Shown here one piece after another: positions 28,932 to 37,131 of a stretch of DNA of 40,123 bases. A model generated the notes under the pieces. That model ran no database searches and had not been told where the DNA came from. It saw only the letters and a list, made by a program, of their open reading frames with translations. Where the stretch lies: contig NZ_JABMJK010000026.1 of assembly GCF_013376005.1 (NCBI RefSeq), forward strand, positions 1 to 40,123, given 5' to 3'. The first letter of the stretch is position 1; the number at the start of each line of letters is the position of its first letter. This DNA is from Duganella sp. SG902 (lineage in GTDB: Bacteria; Pseudomonadota; Gammaproteobacteria; Burkholderiales; Burkholderiaceae_D). The translations under genes and the position numbers were made by a program.

Positions 28932-29839
28932 GCCACCTCGTGGCCGCGCGCCGCGCGCAGGATCTCGAACCATTGCGTGCGGCTCAGGCTGAACTGGGTG
29001 GCTTGCACCGCCTCGCGCACCGCCTCGATGCGGCCCGAGCCGGTCAGCGGCACCGGGCGGCTCGGCAGCTGCATGATCCACGCGAACACCACGCTGCCGA
29101 ACGGGCGTTGCAGCTCGTCGGCCACCTTCTGGATCGCCGCGCGCACACGCACGCCGGCCGCGTCGTCGCTGCTGAACAGGCGGCCGCCGCCCAGTGGCGA
29201 CCAGATCATCGGCGCCACGCCCAGGTCTTGCAGTCCGTCGAAGGTCTCGTCGAACATCGGCGCCACGCACAGCGGTGAGAATTCCACCTGGTTGGTGGCC
29301 AGCGCGATGCGGCGGTTCAGGCTTTCGAACTGATGGCGGCTGAAGTTCGACACGCCAAAGTGCTTGACCTTGCCGTCCTGGCGCAGGCGCGCGAAGGCGC
29401 CGGCGATCTCGTCGAAGTTCATCAGCGGATCGGGGCGGTGGATCAGCAGCAGGTCCAGGTGGTCGGTGCCCAGTTGGCGCAGCGAGTTCTCGGCCGAGGC
29501 GATGATGTGGCTGGCGCTGGTGTCATAGTGCTGGATGGTGTGCTCCGGGCGCGCCGCGTTCACCAGCTTGATGCCGCATTTGCTGACGATCTGCATCTGG
29601 TCGCGCAGCGAAGGCTGCAGCGCCAGCGCCTCGCCGAATGTGGCTTCCACGCCATAGCCGCCGTAGATGTCGGCGTGGTCGAAACTGGTCACGCCCATGG
29701 CCAGCGCCTGTTCGATCCACTCCACGCGCCGCGCCGGCGTCAGCCCCCATTCGTTCATGCGCCACATGCCGGCCACGATGCGCGACAGCGTCAGGCCGCC
29801 TTGGTAGGTCACGAGGGAAGGGCAGGTCAGGTCGGTCAT
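28928..29839 (-). CDS. Aldo/keto reductase, YdhF-like
   Basis: The 303-residue TIM-barrel oxidoreductase is NADPH-dependent and resembles the YdhF branch of the aldo/keto reductase family. The catalytic tetrad is visible: Asp and Tyr in FDHADIYGGYG, Lys in VSKCGIKLV and His in LLLIHRPDP. NVSFSR-type residues occur as FGVSNFSRHQFE, and the cofactor region is near PLTGSGRIEAVREAV. The ATG at 29839 (MTDLTCPSL) fits homologues. It reads convergently into pssA with the two stops overlapping (28928-28931). The natural substrate is unknown. Confidence 0.9.
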   Translation of the reverse strand: MTDLTCPSLVTYQGGLTLSRIVAGMWRMNEWGLTPARRVEWIEQALAMGVTSFDHADIYGGYGVEATFGEALALQPSLRDQMQIVSKCGIKLVNAARPEHTIQHYDTSASHIIASAENSLRQLGTDHLDLLLIHRPDPLMNFDEIAGAFARLRQDGKVKHFGVSNFSRHQFESLNRRIALATNQVEFSPLCVAPMFDETFDGLQDLGVAPMIWSPLGGGRLFSSDDAAGVRVRAAIQKVADELQRPFGSVVFAWIMQLPSRPVPLTGSGRIEAVREAVQATQFSLSRTQWFEILRAARGHEVA

Positions 29840-29918
29840 GAACGTATTTTCCTAGGGTAAATGGGAGGCAGGAATTATAGTATGATCAGGACGTACGCCA
29901 GACCGAACGGAGGTAGCA

Positions 29919-31223
29919 GTGGGATTTTTATCGTTTCTGAAATCGAAACCGGAACCTGCGGCCTCGCCCGCCAACGCGGCGCCGGCCGCCGCGCAGCCGG
30001 AAGCCGCGCCCGCTCCCTCGGCCGAGGCCGGCGCCATCGTCTGCCGCGCCGAAATCGTCGATGAGCGTCACAGCCTGAGCGGCTACCGCTTCAGTACCCC
30101 CGAGCCGGAGGCGGCCATGCTGGCCTCGCTGGTGGCCGCCGGCGTGCCGGAATTCGCCCGGCAGCGCGTCGCGCTGGTGCCGCTCGGGCTGGATGCCCTG
30201 GCCGCCGACCTTCATCTGCCGCTGGTGGCGCCGCACACGGTGTTCCTGTTCGACCGCAAGGCGGCCGAACTGCCGGTGGACGAATTCGCCGCCCGCCTGA
30301 CGGCGCTGCGCGCCTCGGGCAGCAAGGTCGCGCTGCGCGGCGTCACGCTGGCCGAGGAGGAGGCCTCGCTGCTGGGCGTGTGCGACATGGTGGTGCTGCA
30401 CCTGAACGAACACGCGCTGGCCGACTTCCAGACCCTGTCCAAGCAGCTGCGGCTGCGCTATCCGGACCTGAGGCTGGTGGTCGACGGCGTCGAGTCCTGG
30501 GACGAGCGCCGCATGTGCGCCTCCTGGGGCGCGAATTACTTCATGGGGCATTTCCTGACCACCGTCGACCAGGCCGACCCGGACGCCAAGATCGATCAAA
30601 GCCGCATGACCTCGATCGAGCTGCTCAACCTGCTGCGCACCGACGCCGAGCTGCCGGCCATGATCGAGGTCGCCAAGCGCGATCCCGGCATGACCTATCA
30701 GGTGCTGCAATGGGCCAACGCGCCGGGCAGCGGCCAGACCACCAAGGTCACCAGCCTGCAGCAAGCCTTCATGGTGCTGGGGCGCAATCAGCTGTATCGC
30801 GGCCTGACGGTGTCCATGTTCCGGCTTGGCGGCGGCGCCACCAAGGACCGCGACGAATCGCTGCTGGAAATCGCGCTGACGCGCGCGCGCTTCCTGGAGA
30901 CCTGCAGCAAGCTGCCGCAGGCCAAGCGCGACGAGTTGTTCCTGGTGGGCTTGCTGTCGCTGTTCGATGTGCTGCTGGGCGTGCCGATGGCCAACCTGGT
31001 GGGCAAGATGCAGCTGTCGGACGATATCCGCGACGTGCTGCTGGGACAGGAGGGCGTCTACGGCCCGTATCTGATGATGGTGCTGCTGCTGGAGCGTAAC
31101 AAGGTCGAGCGCGCGCTGGATATTGCCGCCACGCTGGAGGTGGATGTCGACGGCCTGCCGCAAGTGGGACAGGCCGCCTTCGAGTGGGCGCAGGAATCGA
31201 TACAGCAAACCAGCGCCGACTAG
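29919..31223 (+). CDS. Degenerate EAL-HDOD signalling protein
   Basis: The 434-residue cytoplasmic protein begins with an alanine/proline-rich stretch, followed by a degenerate EAL-like domain (about 40-205). It lacks the catalytic ExLxR and DDFG-type residues: the corresponding region reads VVLHLNEHALADFQTLSKQL. A HDOD domain (about 210-410; SIELLNLLRTDAELPAMIEV ... PGMTYQVLQWANAPGSGQT) follows. This YuxH/CdgJ-like architecture is known as a non-enzymatic regulator, for example of motility or biofilm. GTG 29919 follows a strong GGAGGT at 29909-29914. It probably binds a partner rather than hydrolysing c-di-GMP. Confidence 0.88.
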   Translation: MGFLSFLKSKPEPAASPANAAPAAAQPEAAPAPSAEAGAIVCRAEIVDERHSLSGYRFSTPEPEAAMLASLVAAGVPEFARQRVALVPLGLDALAADLHLPLVAPHTVFLFDRKAAELPVDEFAARLTALRASGSKVALRGVTLAEEEASLLGVCDMVVLHLNEHALADFQTLSKQLRLRYPDLRLVVDGVESWDERRMCASWGANYFMGHFLTTVDQADPDAKIDQSRMTSIELLNLLRTDAELPAMIEVAKRDPGMTYQVLQWANAPGSGQTTKVTSLQQAFMVLGRNQLYRGLTVSMFRLGGGATKDRDESLLEIALTRARFLETCSKLPQAKRDELFLVGLLSLFDVLLGVPMANLVGKMQLSDDIRDVLLGQEGVYGPYLMMVLLLERNKVERALDIAATLEVDVDGLPQVGQAAFEWAQESIQQTSAD

Positions 31224-31228
31224 CGTCA

Positions 31229-31299
31229 TGCCGGCGCAGGCCGGCATTCAGGGGGCGCTGGTTTTGACGCTCGGCATGGATTCCCGCCTACGCGGGAAT
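31229..31299. repeat. Pair of REP-like hairpins between convergent genes
   Basis: TGCCGGC-GCAG-GCCGGCA (31229-31246) and ATTCCCGCCTACGCGGGAAT (31280-31299) lie between the HDOD gene and the D,D-carboxypeptidase gene. They are related in layout to the double hairpins flanking dnaN and could also act as bidirectional terminators. The second unit is inverted relative to the first. Confidence 0.75.
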
Positions 31300-31304
31300 G
31301 ACGC

Positions 31305-32450
31305 CTACTTCAGCCAGAGGCGGATCGAATCCCAGGCGCGGCCGAAGATCGAGGCTTGCTCCACCGTCTCCAGCGCCACCACCGGCAGTTCCAGCATCGG
31401 CTTGCCGTCGACCACCATCTTCAGGGTGCCGACGCGGCTGTTTTCAGCCAACGGCGCCACCAGCGGATCCTTGCGCTCCAGCGCCGGCTTCATCTTGGCG
31501 GCCACGCCCTTCGGCACCGTCACCATCACATCCTGCGCGAAGCCGATCTTGACCGCGTTCTTCGAACCCTTCCAGATCTCCGGCGTGGCGATCGGCTGGC
31601 CCTTGGAGTACAGCTTGACCGTGTCGAAGTTCTGGAAGCCCCAGTTCAGCAGCTTCTGGCTCTCCTGGGTGCGCACCTGGTCGGACGAGGTGCCCAGCAC
31701 CACCGAGATCAGGCGGCGCTCGCCGCTGCCGTTGGGCCGCTTGGCCGAGGCGATCATGCAGTAGCCGGCCGCCTCGGTGTGGCCGGTCTTCATGCCGTCC
31801 ACGGTCGGGTCCAGCCACAGCAGGCGGTTGCGGTTCTGCTGGGTGATCTTGTTGTAGGTGAAGCTCTTCACCGAGTCGATCTTGTAGAACTCCGGGAAGT
31901 CCTTGATCACGTGCTGGGCCAGCACCGACAGGTCCTGCGCGGTCGAATAGTTTTCCGGCGACGGCAGGCCGTGCGGATTGGCGAAGTGGGTCGAGGTCAG
32001 GCCCAGGCGCTGGGCTTCCTTGTTCATCAGGGCCACGAAGGCGGCCTCGTCGCCGGCGACGGCCTCGGCCAGCGCCACGGCGGCGTCGTTACCCGATTGC
32101 ACCATCAGGCCGTATAGCAGGTCGTTGATGCTGACCGGGGTGGCCGGGTCGATGAACATCTTGGAGCTGGAGGAATCCACCTTCCACGCCTTGGTCGAAA
32201 CGTTGACCATCTGGTTCAGCGCGATTTTCTTGTCGCGCAGCGCGCCGAAGGTGACGTAGGCGGTCATGATCTTGGTCAGCGAGGCCGGCTCGATGCGGGC
32301 GTTCGGATCCTGCGAGGCGATGATCTGGCCGCTGGTGGCGTCCAGCAGCAGCCAGGATTTGGCGGCGATGGTCGGGGCCGGCAGCGTCTGCGCCACGGCC
32401 GAGGTCATCAACATCACACTGGTGGCCAGTGCCGCGATAATTTTCTTCAT
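31305..32450 (-). CDS. D-alanyl-D-alanine carboxypeptidase, PBP5/6 family
   Basis: The 381-residue periplasmic serine peptidase trims the terminal D-Ala of peptidoglycan stem peptides. Signal peptide: residues 1-20 (MKKIIAALATSVMLMTSAVA). The three active-site motifs are intact: SLTK (57-60), SGN (119-121) and KTG near 223. A C-terminal beta domain (about 265-360) and a final amphipathic segment (RAWDSIRLWLK) for membrane association complete the PBP5-like layout. It is the last gene of the leftward run starting at the permease, 42 nt after the hydrolase. Whether it is called dacA or dacC cannot be decided from sequence alone. Confidence 0.95.
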   Translation of the reverse strand: MKKIIAALATSVMLMTSAVAQTLPAPTIAAKSWLLLDATSGQIIASQDPNARIEPASLTKIMTAYVTFGALRDKKIALNQMVNVSTKAWKVDSSSSKMFIDPATPVSINDLLYGLMVQSGNDAAVALAEAVAGDEAAFVALMNKEAQRLGLTSTHFANPHGLPSPENYSTAQDLSVLAQHVIKDFPEFYKIDSVKSFTYNKITQQNRNRLLWLDPTVDGMKTGHTEAAGYCMIASAKRPNGSGERRLISVVLGTSSDQVRTQESQKLLNWGFQNFDTVKLYSKGQPIATPEIWKGSKNAVKIGFAQDVMVTVPKGVAAKMKPALERKDPLVAPLAENSRVGTLKMVVDGKPMLELPVVALETVEQASIFGRAWDSIRLWLK

Positions 32451-32492
32451 GTGATCTGGTGTAAAAGTTAAAAGCGTAAGGATTATAGGGCT

Positions 32493-33161
32493 TTAGTCGG
32501 CGCTTGCGGTGTCCGTTTCAGCCTCGTCTAAGCCGCCGCGGCCCCACAGCTGCATCACCCAGCTCTTGATGTGGCCGAGCTTGCGGTGGAAGAAGTGGTC
32601 GGCGCCGGGGATGACGATCACCGGGATTTCCTGCGGGCGCAGCCAGTCCAGCACGTCGGTCAGCGGGATGGTGTCGTCGAGTTCGCCGTGGATCAGGATG
32701 GTGTCGGCCGGGATGTCGGCCATTTCCCATTTCTTGGCGGCGGCGCCCACCAGCACCAGGCGCTCGGCCGGCGTGCCGGCGGCGGCCAGGCGTTGCGCCA
32801 GGTGGGTCTGCACATAGGTGCCGAAGGAGAAGCCCGACAGCGCGACCGGCAGGCCGGGGAATTTTTCGGTCATCCAGGCGTGCACGATGGCCATGTCGTC
32901 GGTCTCGCCCTTGCCGTGGTCGTGCACGCCCTCGGACTGGCCGACGCCGCGAAAGTTGATGCGCGCCACCACGTAGCCGAGGCTGACGAAGGTGCGCATC
33001 AGGGTCACGGCCACCTTGTTGTCCATGGTGCCGCCGTACAGCGGGTGCGGGTGCGCCACCAGGGCGATGCCGCGCGGCGCGGCGTCGTTCTGCGGATAAT
33101 CGATGACGCCTTCCATTTGGCCGGCGCCGCCGGCCAGGGTGAATTTTTCGCTCTTGTTCAT
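32493..33161 (-). CDS. Alpha/beta hydrolase
   Basis: The 222-residue cytoplasmic protein has the compact alpha/beta-hydrolase fold. Nucleophile elbow GFSFG (about residue 112), acid in HGELDDTIPL and base in GADHFFHR are all present, and the early HPHPLYGGTMDNKV motif is typical of the family annotated as dienelactone-hydrolase-like or CocE-like small esterases. The substrate is unknown. It starts 5 nt after the ferredoxin gene, so the two are co-translated from one message. Confidence 0.88.
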   Translation of the reverse strand: MNKSEKFTLAGGAGQMEGVIDYPQNDAAPRGIALVAHPHPLYGGTMDNKVAVTLMRTFVSLGYVVARINFRGVGQSEGVHDHGKGETDDMAIVHAWMTEKFPGLPVALSGFSFGTYVQTHLAQRLAAAGTPAERLVLVGAAAKKWEMADIPADTILIHGELDDTIPLTDVLDWLRPQEIPVIVIPGADHFFHRKLGHIKSWVMQLWGRGGLDEAETDTASAD

Positions 33162-33166
33162 ATGCC

Positions 33167-33484
33167 TCAGATTTTCAGACGTTCCACAACCTTGCCGTTG
33201 ACCAGGTGGCTGTCGATGATCTCATCGATGTCGCTGGTGTCGACGTAGGTGTACCAGGTGCCTTCCGGGTAGACCACCATTACCGGGCCCTCGTCGCAAC
33301 GGTCCAGGCAGCCGGCCTGGTTGATGCGGACCTTGCCGGCGCCATTCAGGTTGAGTTCCTTGCAGCGCTTCTTGGCGTGTTTCTGCGCGGTTTCCGCGCC
33401 GTGGTCGCCGCAGCTGTTGCGGCCGTCGTCACGCTTGTTCATGCAGAAGAAGACGTGGTGTTTGAAGTAGGGGGTATCGCTCAT
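33167..33484 (-). CDS. Thioredoxin-like [2Fe-2S] ferredoxin
   Basis: The 105-residue protein has the thioredoxin-like [2Fe-2S] ferredoxin fold, with likely cluster ligands Cys14, Cys25, Cys59 and Cys63 (FFCMNKRDDGRNSC ... AGCLDRCDEGP). An extra Cys41 is present. Such proteins transfer electrons in the cytoplasm; the partner is unknown. It lies between the VanZ-family gene (27 nt) and the hydrolase gene (5 nt), an arrangement often seen in this family of betaproteobacteria as far as I recall. Confidence 0.92.
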   Translation of the reverse strand: MSDTPYFKHHVFFCMNKRDDGRNSCGDHGAETAQKHAKKRCKELNLNGAGKVRINQAGCLDRCDEGPVMVVYPEGTWYTYVDTSDIDEIIDSHLVNGKVVERLKI

Positions 33485-33511
33485 GGCCGTGCCTCTTTGA
33501 AGTCGTAGCCG

Positions 33512-34720
33512 CTATGATACCTTGGCGGCGTTCAGCTTGTGGGACGGCAGCCACAGGAACCAGACCGCGAAGAACGGCCACAGCAGCGACAGGAACTGGG
33601 CCGCGCCGTTGAAGTTCAGGAACTTTCCCTGCACCCATGTTTGCAAAGTGGCCACGAAATACGGGTTGGCCGGGGTGGTGTTGATGATGACCAGTCCCAG
33701 CAGCAGGGTGGTGATGGCCAGCCGCCGCTGCGCCACGTGCGGCGCGTAGGCCAGGCCGGCCAGCATGATGGCGCCGATCAGGAAGCCGCCCTCGGCGCCC
33801 GGGGTGACCCACACGAAGGCGTTCTCGGGCGAGAACAGCAGCGCCGACGCCAGGGCCTTCACCACGACCGACGCGGCGATCATGGCCGCCAGCAACGGCC
33901 CGCGCGGCGAGGGCTTGCGCAGCAGGCAAAGCAGGGTCAGGCCGGCGCCCACCATGCCGCAGGCGGTGATGATGGTTTCGGACAGCCAGTATTGCTCGAC
34001 CGTGAGGTCGACGTCCGGGCGCACGAAGCTGGCCAGGTCGATTTCCATGTCCAGCAGCTGCGACAGCCAGTCGGACAGGATGGGCAGCAATTGGCCTAAA
34101 CCGTATAAAAAGTTTTGCGGGTAGATCTGCGCCAGCGGCCACAGGGCCAGCAGCACCAGGCCCTGGCTGGCGTGCGGCGCGAACCAGGCCTGGCGCAGGC
34201 GCTGCAGCTGGCTCTGGTCGAGCAGGCGGCGCACGGTCAGCACGCCGATCAGGCCGCCGATGGCGCAGCCGGCGGCGTTGGTGTAGAAGTCGAGGTTGGA
34301 CGAGACGCGGCTGGGCAGGTAGGTCTGCACCGCCTCCATGGTGCCGGACACCAGCAGGCCGCAGGCGCTGGCGATCAGCAGCGCCCAGATGCCCTTGACG
34401 CGCGGGTACAGCGCGTAGGCGATCAGCGTGCCGAACGGGATGTAGCCGATCACGTTGATGATGGCGTCGAACTTGGTCCAGTAGCGCGGCATGCTGGTCG
34501 TCTCCAGGAAGATCAGCGGCGACAGGCCCTGGTTGTGCCAGCCGGAGAACGGGAACCAGCTGGCGTAGACGATCAGCAGCAGATAGGCCAGCAGCGCCGC
34601 CCGCGTGATGGGCGAGGTCTTGCTGACCGGCGCCAGCGGCGGGCGCGCGGCCTTCGCCGGCGCGGCGGGCTGCCCGGCGGCGGGCGCCGGTTCGGGCTGC
34701 GGGGTGGTGTTTTCCGTCAT
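33512..34720 (-). CDS. VanZ-family membrane protein
   Basis: The 402-residue protein has a proline/alanine-rich cytoplasmic start and then many hydrophobic segments, about ten in all. The first half carries the VanZ-like pattern: YASWFPFSGW, FDAIINVIGYIPFGTLIAYAL and AVQTYLPSRVSSNLDFYTNAAGCAIG, with the conserved N-x-x-G-x-x-P-x-G and R-x-S-x-x-D-x-x-x-N motifs. VanZ relatives can confer glycopeptide tolerance, but most chromosomal members have no known function. It overlaps the upstream lipoprotein gene by 4 nt (ATGA), tying it to the lipid-transport operon. The second half, also membrane-embedded, is unassigned. Confidence 0.88.
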   Translation of the reverse strand: MTENTTPQPEPAPAAGQPAAPAKAARPPLAPVSKTSPITRAALLAYLLLIVYASWFPFSGWHNQGLSPLIFLETTSMPRYWTKFDAIINVIGYIPFGTLIAYALYPRVKGIWALLIASACGLLVSGTMEAVQTYLPSRVSSNLDFYTNAAGCAIGGLIGVLTVRRLLDQSQLQRLRQAWFAPHASQGLVLLALWPLAQIYPQNFLYGLGQLLPILSDWLSQLLDMEIDLASFVRPDVDLTVEQYWLSETIITACGMVGAGLTLLCLLRKPSPRGPLLAAMIAASVVVKALASALLFSPENAFVWVTPGAEGGFLIGAIMLAGLAYAPHVAQRRLAITTLLLGLVIINTTPANPYFVATLQTWVQGKFLNFNGAAQFLSLLWPFFAVWFLWLPSHKLNAAKVS

Positions 34721-35340
34721 TTGGACGGCGGCAGCGCCGCCAGCCAGGCGATCAGCTCGGCCGCGACGGCATCCGTGGCCTCGGCCAGCGCGCGCGCGCC
34801 GCCAGCCGCGTCGGCGCTGCCGGCCGGCGCGCTGCGGGTGAACGTCTTCTGGTCCAGCAGCCGGTGATCGCGAAACACCGAGGCGCGCAGGCTCAGCACA
34901 CCCTGGCTGCTGGTGGCGGCGTCGAAATTCTGCGCGAAGTCCACCAGCTCCATGCGCAGCACGGTGGCGCTGGCGGCGGCGTCGGTGGTCGACAGCACCT
35001 TGGCGCCGGCCAGGCCGATGTGCGCCTTCATGCGCTGCGTGACCAGTTGCGCCGGCGTGCTGACCCACTGGTTGTAGGCGTAAGGACGCGACTGCCGCGC
35101 ATCGGCGTACAGCAGGCGGTAATGCATGCGCTCCGTGTCCAGCGCCGCCGGCCCGGTCACGTCGGCCACGATGATGGCGCCGATGCCGGCGCCGGCGGTG
35201 GCGGTGGCGTTGGCGCTGGCCGCCGGCAGCGGGCCGAAGTCGTATTGCGCGGTCGGCTGGCCCTTGCTGGCGCAGGCGCCCAGCGCGGCGGCCATGGCCG
35301 CTGCCAGCAGCGCGCTACGGATGGTGGTGGTCATCGTCAT
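34717..35340 (-). CDS. PqiC-like ABC transport auxiliary lipoprotein
   Basis: The 207-residue lipoprotein belongs to the ABC-type transport auxiliary (PqiC, DUF330) family, outer-membrane lipoproteins that partner MCE bridges. The signal ends ALGAC, where the cysteine would be lipidated, and is followed by TAQYDFGPLP, a typical start of this domain. The ATG at 35340 is preferred because AAGGATAAC lies before it; a second ATG 6 nt later is possible. It follows the MCE gene by 10 nt and overlaps the VanZ gene by 4 nt. Confidence 0.85.
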   Translation of the reverse strand: MTMTTTIRSALLAAAMAAALGACASKGQPTAQYDFGPLPAASANATATAGAGIGAIIVADVTGPAALDTERMHYRLLYADARQSRPYAYNQWVSTPAQLVTQRMKAHIGLAGAKVLSTTDAAASATVLRMELVDFAQNFDAATSSQGVLSLRASVFRDHRLLDQKTFTRSAPAGSADAAGGARALAEATDAVAAELIAWLAALPPSK

Positions 35341-35350
35341 CTCGTTATCC

Positions 35351-36289
35351 TTATTTGGCTGGCGCTGTGAAGCCCTCTTCACCGGGGCCGGGCGGGGTGC
35401 CGGGCGCGCCGAAGATCAGGCTTTGCGGACGGTCGTTAATCTTGTTCATGGTCTTGCGCAGCGCGCGCATCGAGGCGCGCGTGTCGTCGGACAGCGAATT
35501 CACCTGCGGCAGCGTGTCCAGTTCCAGTCCGCCGGCCACCGCGTCCACCGAGCCGCCGATGCGCTCCACCGTGGTGGTGATGCGGTCGATAGGACCGTCC
35601 TTGGCCTGCAGGTTGGTGGTCAGCTTGTTGACGTCGGTGGCCAGCGCGGTCACCGAGTGCAGCGTCTTTTGCGTCTGGTCGGCCAGCGCCGGCAGCTTGT
35701 CGATGGTCGGCTGCAGCTTGTCCGGCAGCTCGCGGTACTTCTGCGCCGTCGCGCTGACATCGGCGAAGGCGCCGAGGATCACCTTCTGGTTGTCGGGGCT
35801 GAGCAGCGTATTCAGGCGGCGCGTCACTTCCTCGGTCTGCGACAGGATCTCCTTGCCGCGCTTCTCGATCTGGTCGAACAGGCCGGAACGCAGCGGAATG
35901 CGGGCCGGCTTGTCGGCGCTGGAATGCAGCAGGGGCGAGCCGGTCTTGTCGTCGTCCAGCGCGATGAAGGCGATGCCGGTCACGCCCTGGTAGCCCAGCG
36001 AGGCGAAGGTGGTGGTGGTGATCGGCGCGTCCGAATCGATGTTCAGCGCCACCAGGATCTGGCCCGCCACCTTGGGATCGAAATCGATGCCGCCCACGCG
36101 GCCCACTTCCAGCCCGCGGTAACGGATCGGCGCCTGCGGATTCAGGCCGGGAATCGGCTGCGTGGTGGCGATCACGTAAGGCACGCGTTCCACGCGGTCG
36201 CGGTTGAACCAAAGGCCGTACAGGATCGCCGCTATCAACAGCGTGATCGTGAAAAAGCCGGTAGTGAGGGCATGGGATCGGTTTTCCAT
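35351..36289 (-). CDS. MCE (MlaD/PqiB-type) lipid-transport protein
   Basis: The 312-residue protein has one N-terminal membrane span (about 10-27) and a single MCE domain (about 38-115; YVIATTQPIPGLNPQAPIRY, RGLEVGRVGGIDFDP). A long helical tail (about 150-295) follows, rich in the heptad-like pattern LPDKLQPTIDKLPALADQTQ. MCE proteins form hexameric channels that shuttle phospholipids between the membranes. With its ATPase (TGATG, 1-nt overlap), permease and PqiC-like lipoprotein it forms a complete MCE transporter. Direction of transport cannot be told from the sequence. Confidence 0.92.
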   Translation of the reverse strand: MENRSHALTTGFFTITLLIAAILYGLWFNRDRVERVPYVIATTQPIPGLNPQAPIRYRGLEVGRVGGIDFDPKVAGQILVALNIDSDAPITTTTFASLGYQGVTGIAFIALDDDKTGSPLLHSSADKPARIPLRSGLFDQIEKRGKEILSQTEEVTRRLNTLLSPDNQKVILGAFADVSATAQKYRELPDKLQPTIDKLPALADQTQKTLHSVTALATDVNKLTTNLQAKDGPIDRITTTVERIGGSVDAVAGGLELDTLPQVNSLSDDTRASMRALRKTMNKINDRPQSLIFGAPGTPPGPGEEGFTAPAK

Positions 36290-37131
36290 CAGGACTCCGT
36301 TGATGTTTTTTCTTCCAGCGCTTCCAGCGCGCGGCGGCCACGGTCGCCAAGGAAGAACTCCTTGATGAACGGATGGTCGACTTTCAGCAGATCGCTCAGC
36401 GGGCCAAGCGCGATCACGTGTTTCTCCGCCAGCACGGCGATGCGGGTGGAGAGGGCGAACAGCGTATCCAGGTCGTGCGTCACCATCACCACCGTCAGCC
36501 CCAGCTCGCGGTGCAGCGATTTGATCAGCGCCACAAAGGCTTCCGACAAATCGGGATCGAGGCCGGCGGTCGGCTCGTCGAGGAACAGCAGCTTGGGTTC
36601 CAGCGCCAGGGCGCGCGCCAGCGCCACGCGCTTGACCATGCCGCCCGACAGGTCGGATGGCATCTTGTTGGCGTGTTCGGGACCGAGGCCCACCATGTTC
36701 ATCTTCAGCAGCACGGCGTCGTGCACCAGTTCCTCCGGCAGCACGTGCAGCTCGCGCATCGGCTGGGCGATGTTCTCGAACACCGTCAGCGCCGAATACA
36801 GCGCGCCCTGCTGGAACAGCATGCCCCAGTGGTTGCGCAGCTGCTGCAGCTGGTCGGCATCGATCTCGCTGATGTCCTCGCCGAACACGCGCACGCAGCC
36901 GCGCGCCGGGCGCTCAAGCCCCAGCATCTGGCGCACCAGCGTGGTCTTGCCGGTGCCCGAGCCGCCGACGATGGACATGATCTCGCCCTGTTCGATTTCA
37001 AGGTTCAGATCCTGGTGCACCACCGTGCGGCCGTACTTGGTCCACAGGCCGGTGATTTCGACCACCGGCACGCTGCCATCGAGCGTCAGCTCGCCGGTGC
37101 CGGGGCCGCAGGTGCTTTCATGGTCGCTCAT
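36289..37131 (-). CDS. MCE transporter ATPase, MlaF-like
   Basis: The 280-residue ABC ATPase powers the lipid transporter. Walker A GGSGTGKTTL, Q-loop LFQQGALYSALTVFENIA (the MlaF-type signature GALFS/T is GALYSA here), signature LSGGMVKRVALARAL, Walker B LLFLDEPTAGLDP and H-loop VMVTHDLDT are all intact. The C-terminal tail after about 245 is the extra segment of MlaF-like enzymes that contacts a neighbouring subunit. It overlaps the permease gene by 4 nt and the MCE gene by 1 nt. Confidence 0.95.
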   Translation of the reverse strand: MSDHESTCGPGTGELTLDGSVPVVEITGLWTKYGRTVVHQDLNLEIEQGEIMSIVGGSGTGKTTLVRQMLGLERPARGCVRVFGEDISEIDADQLQQLRNHWGMLFQQGALYSALTVFENIAQPMRELHVLPEELVHDAVLLKMNMVGLGPEHANKMPSDLSGGMVKRVALARALALEPKLLFLDEPTAGLDPDLSEAFVALIKSLHRELGLTVVMVTHDLDTLFALSTRIAVLAEKHVIALGPLSDLLKVDHPFIKEFFLGDRGRRALEALEEKTSTES

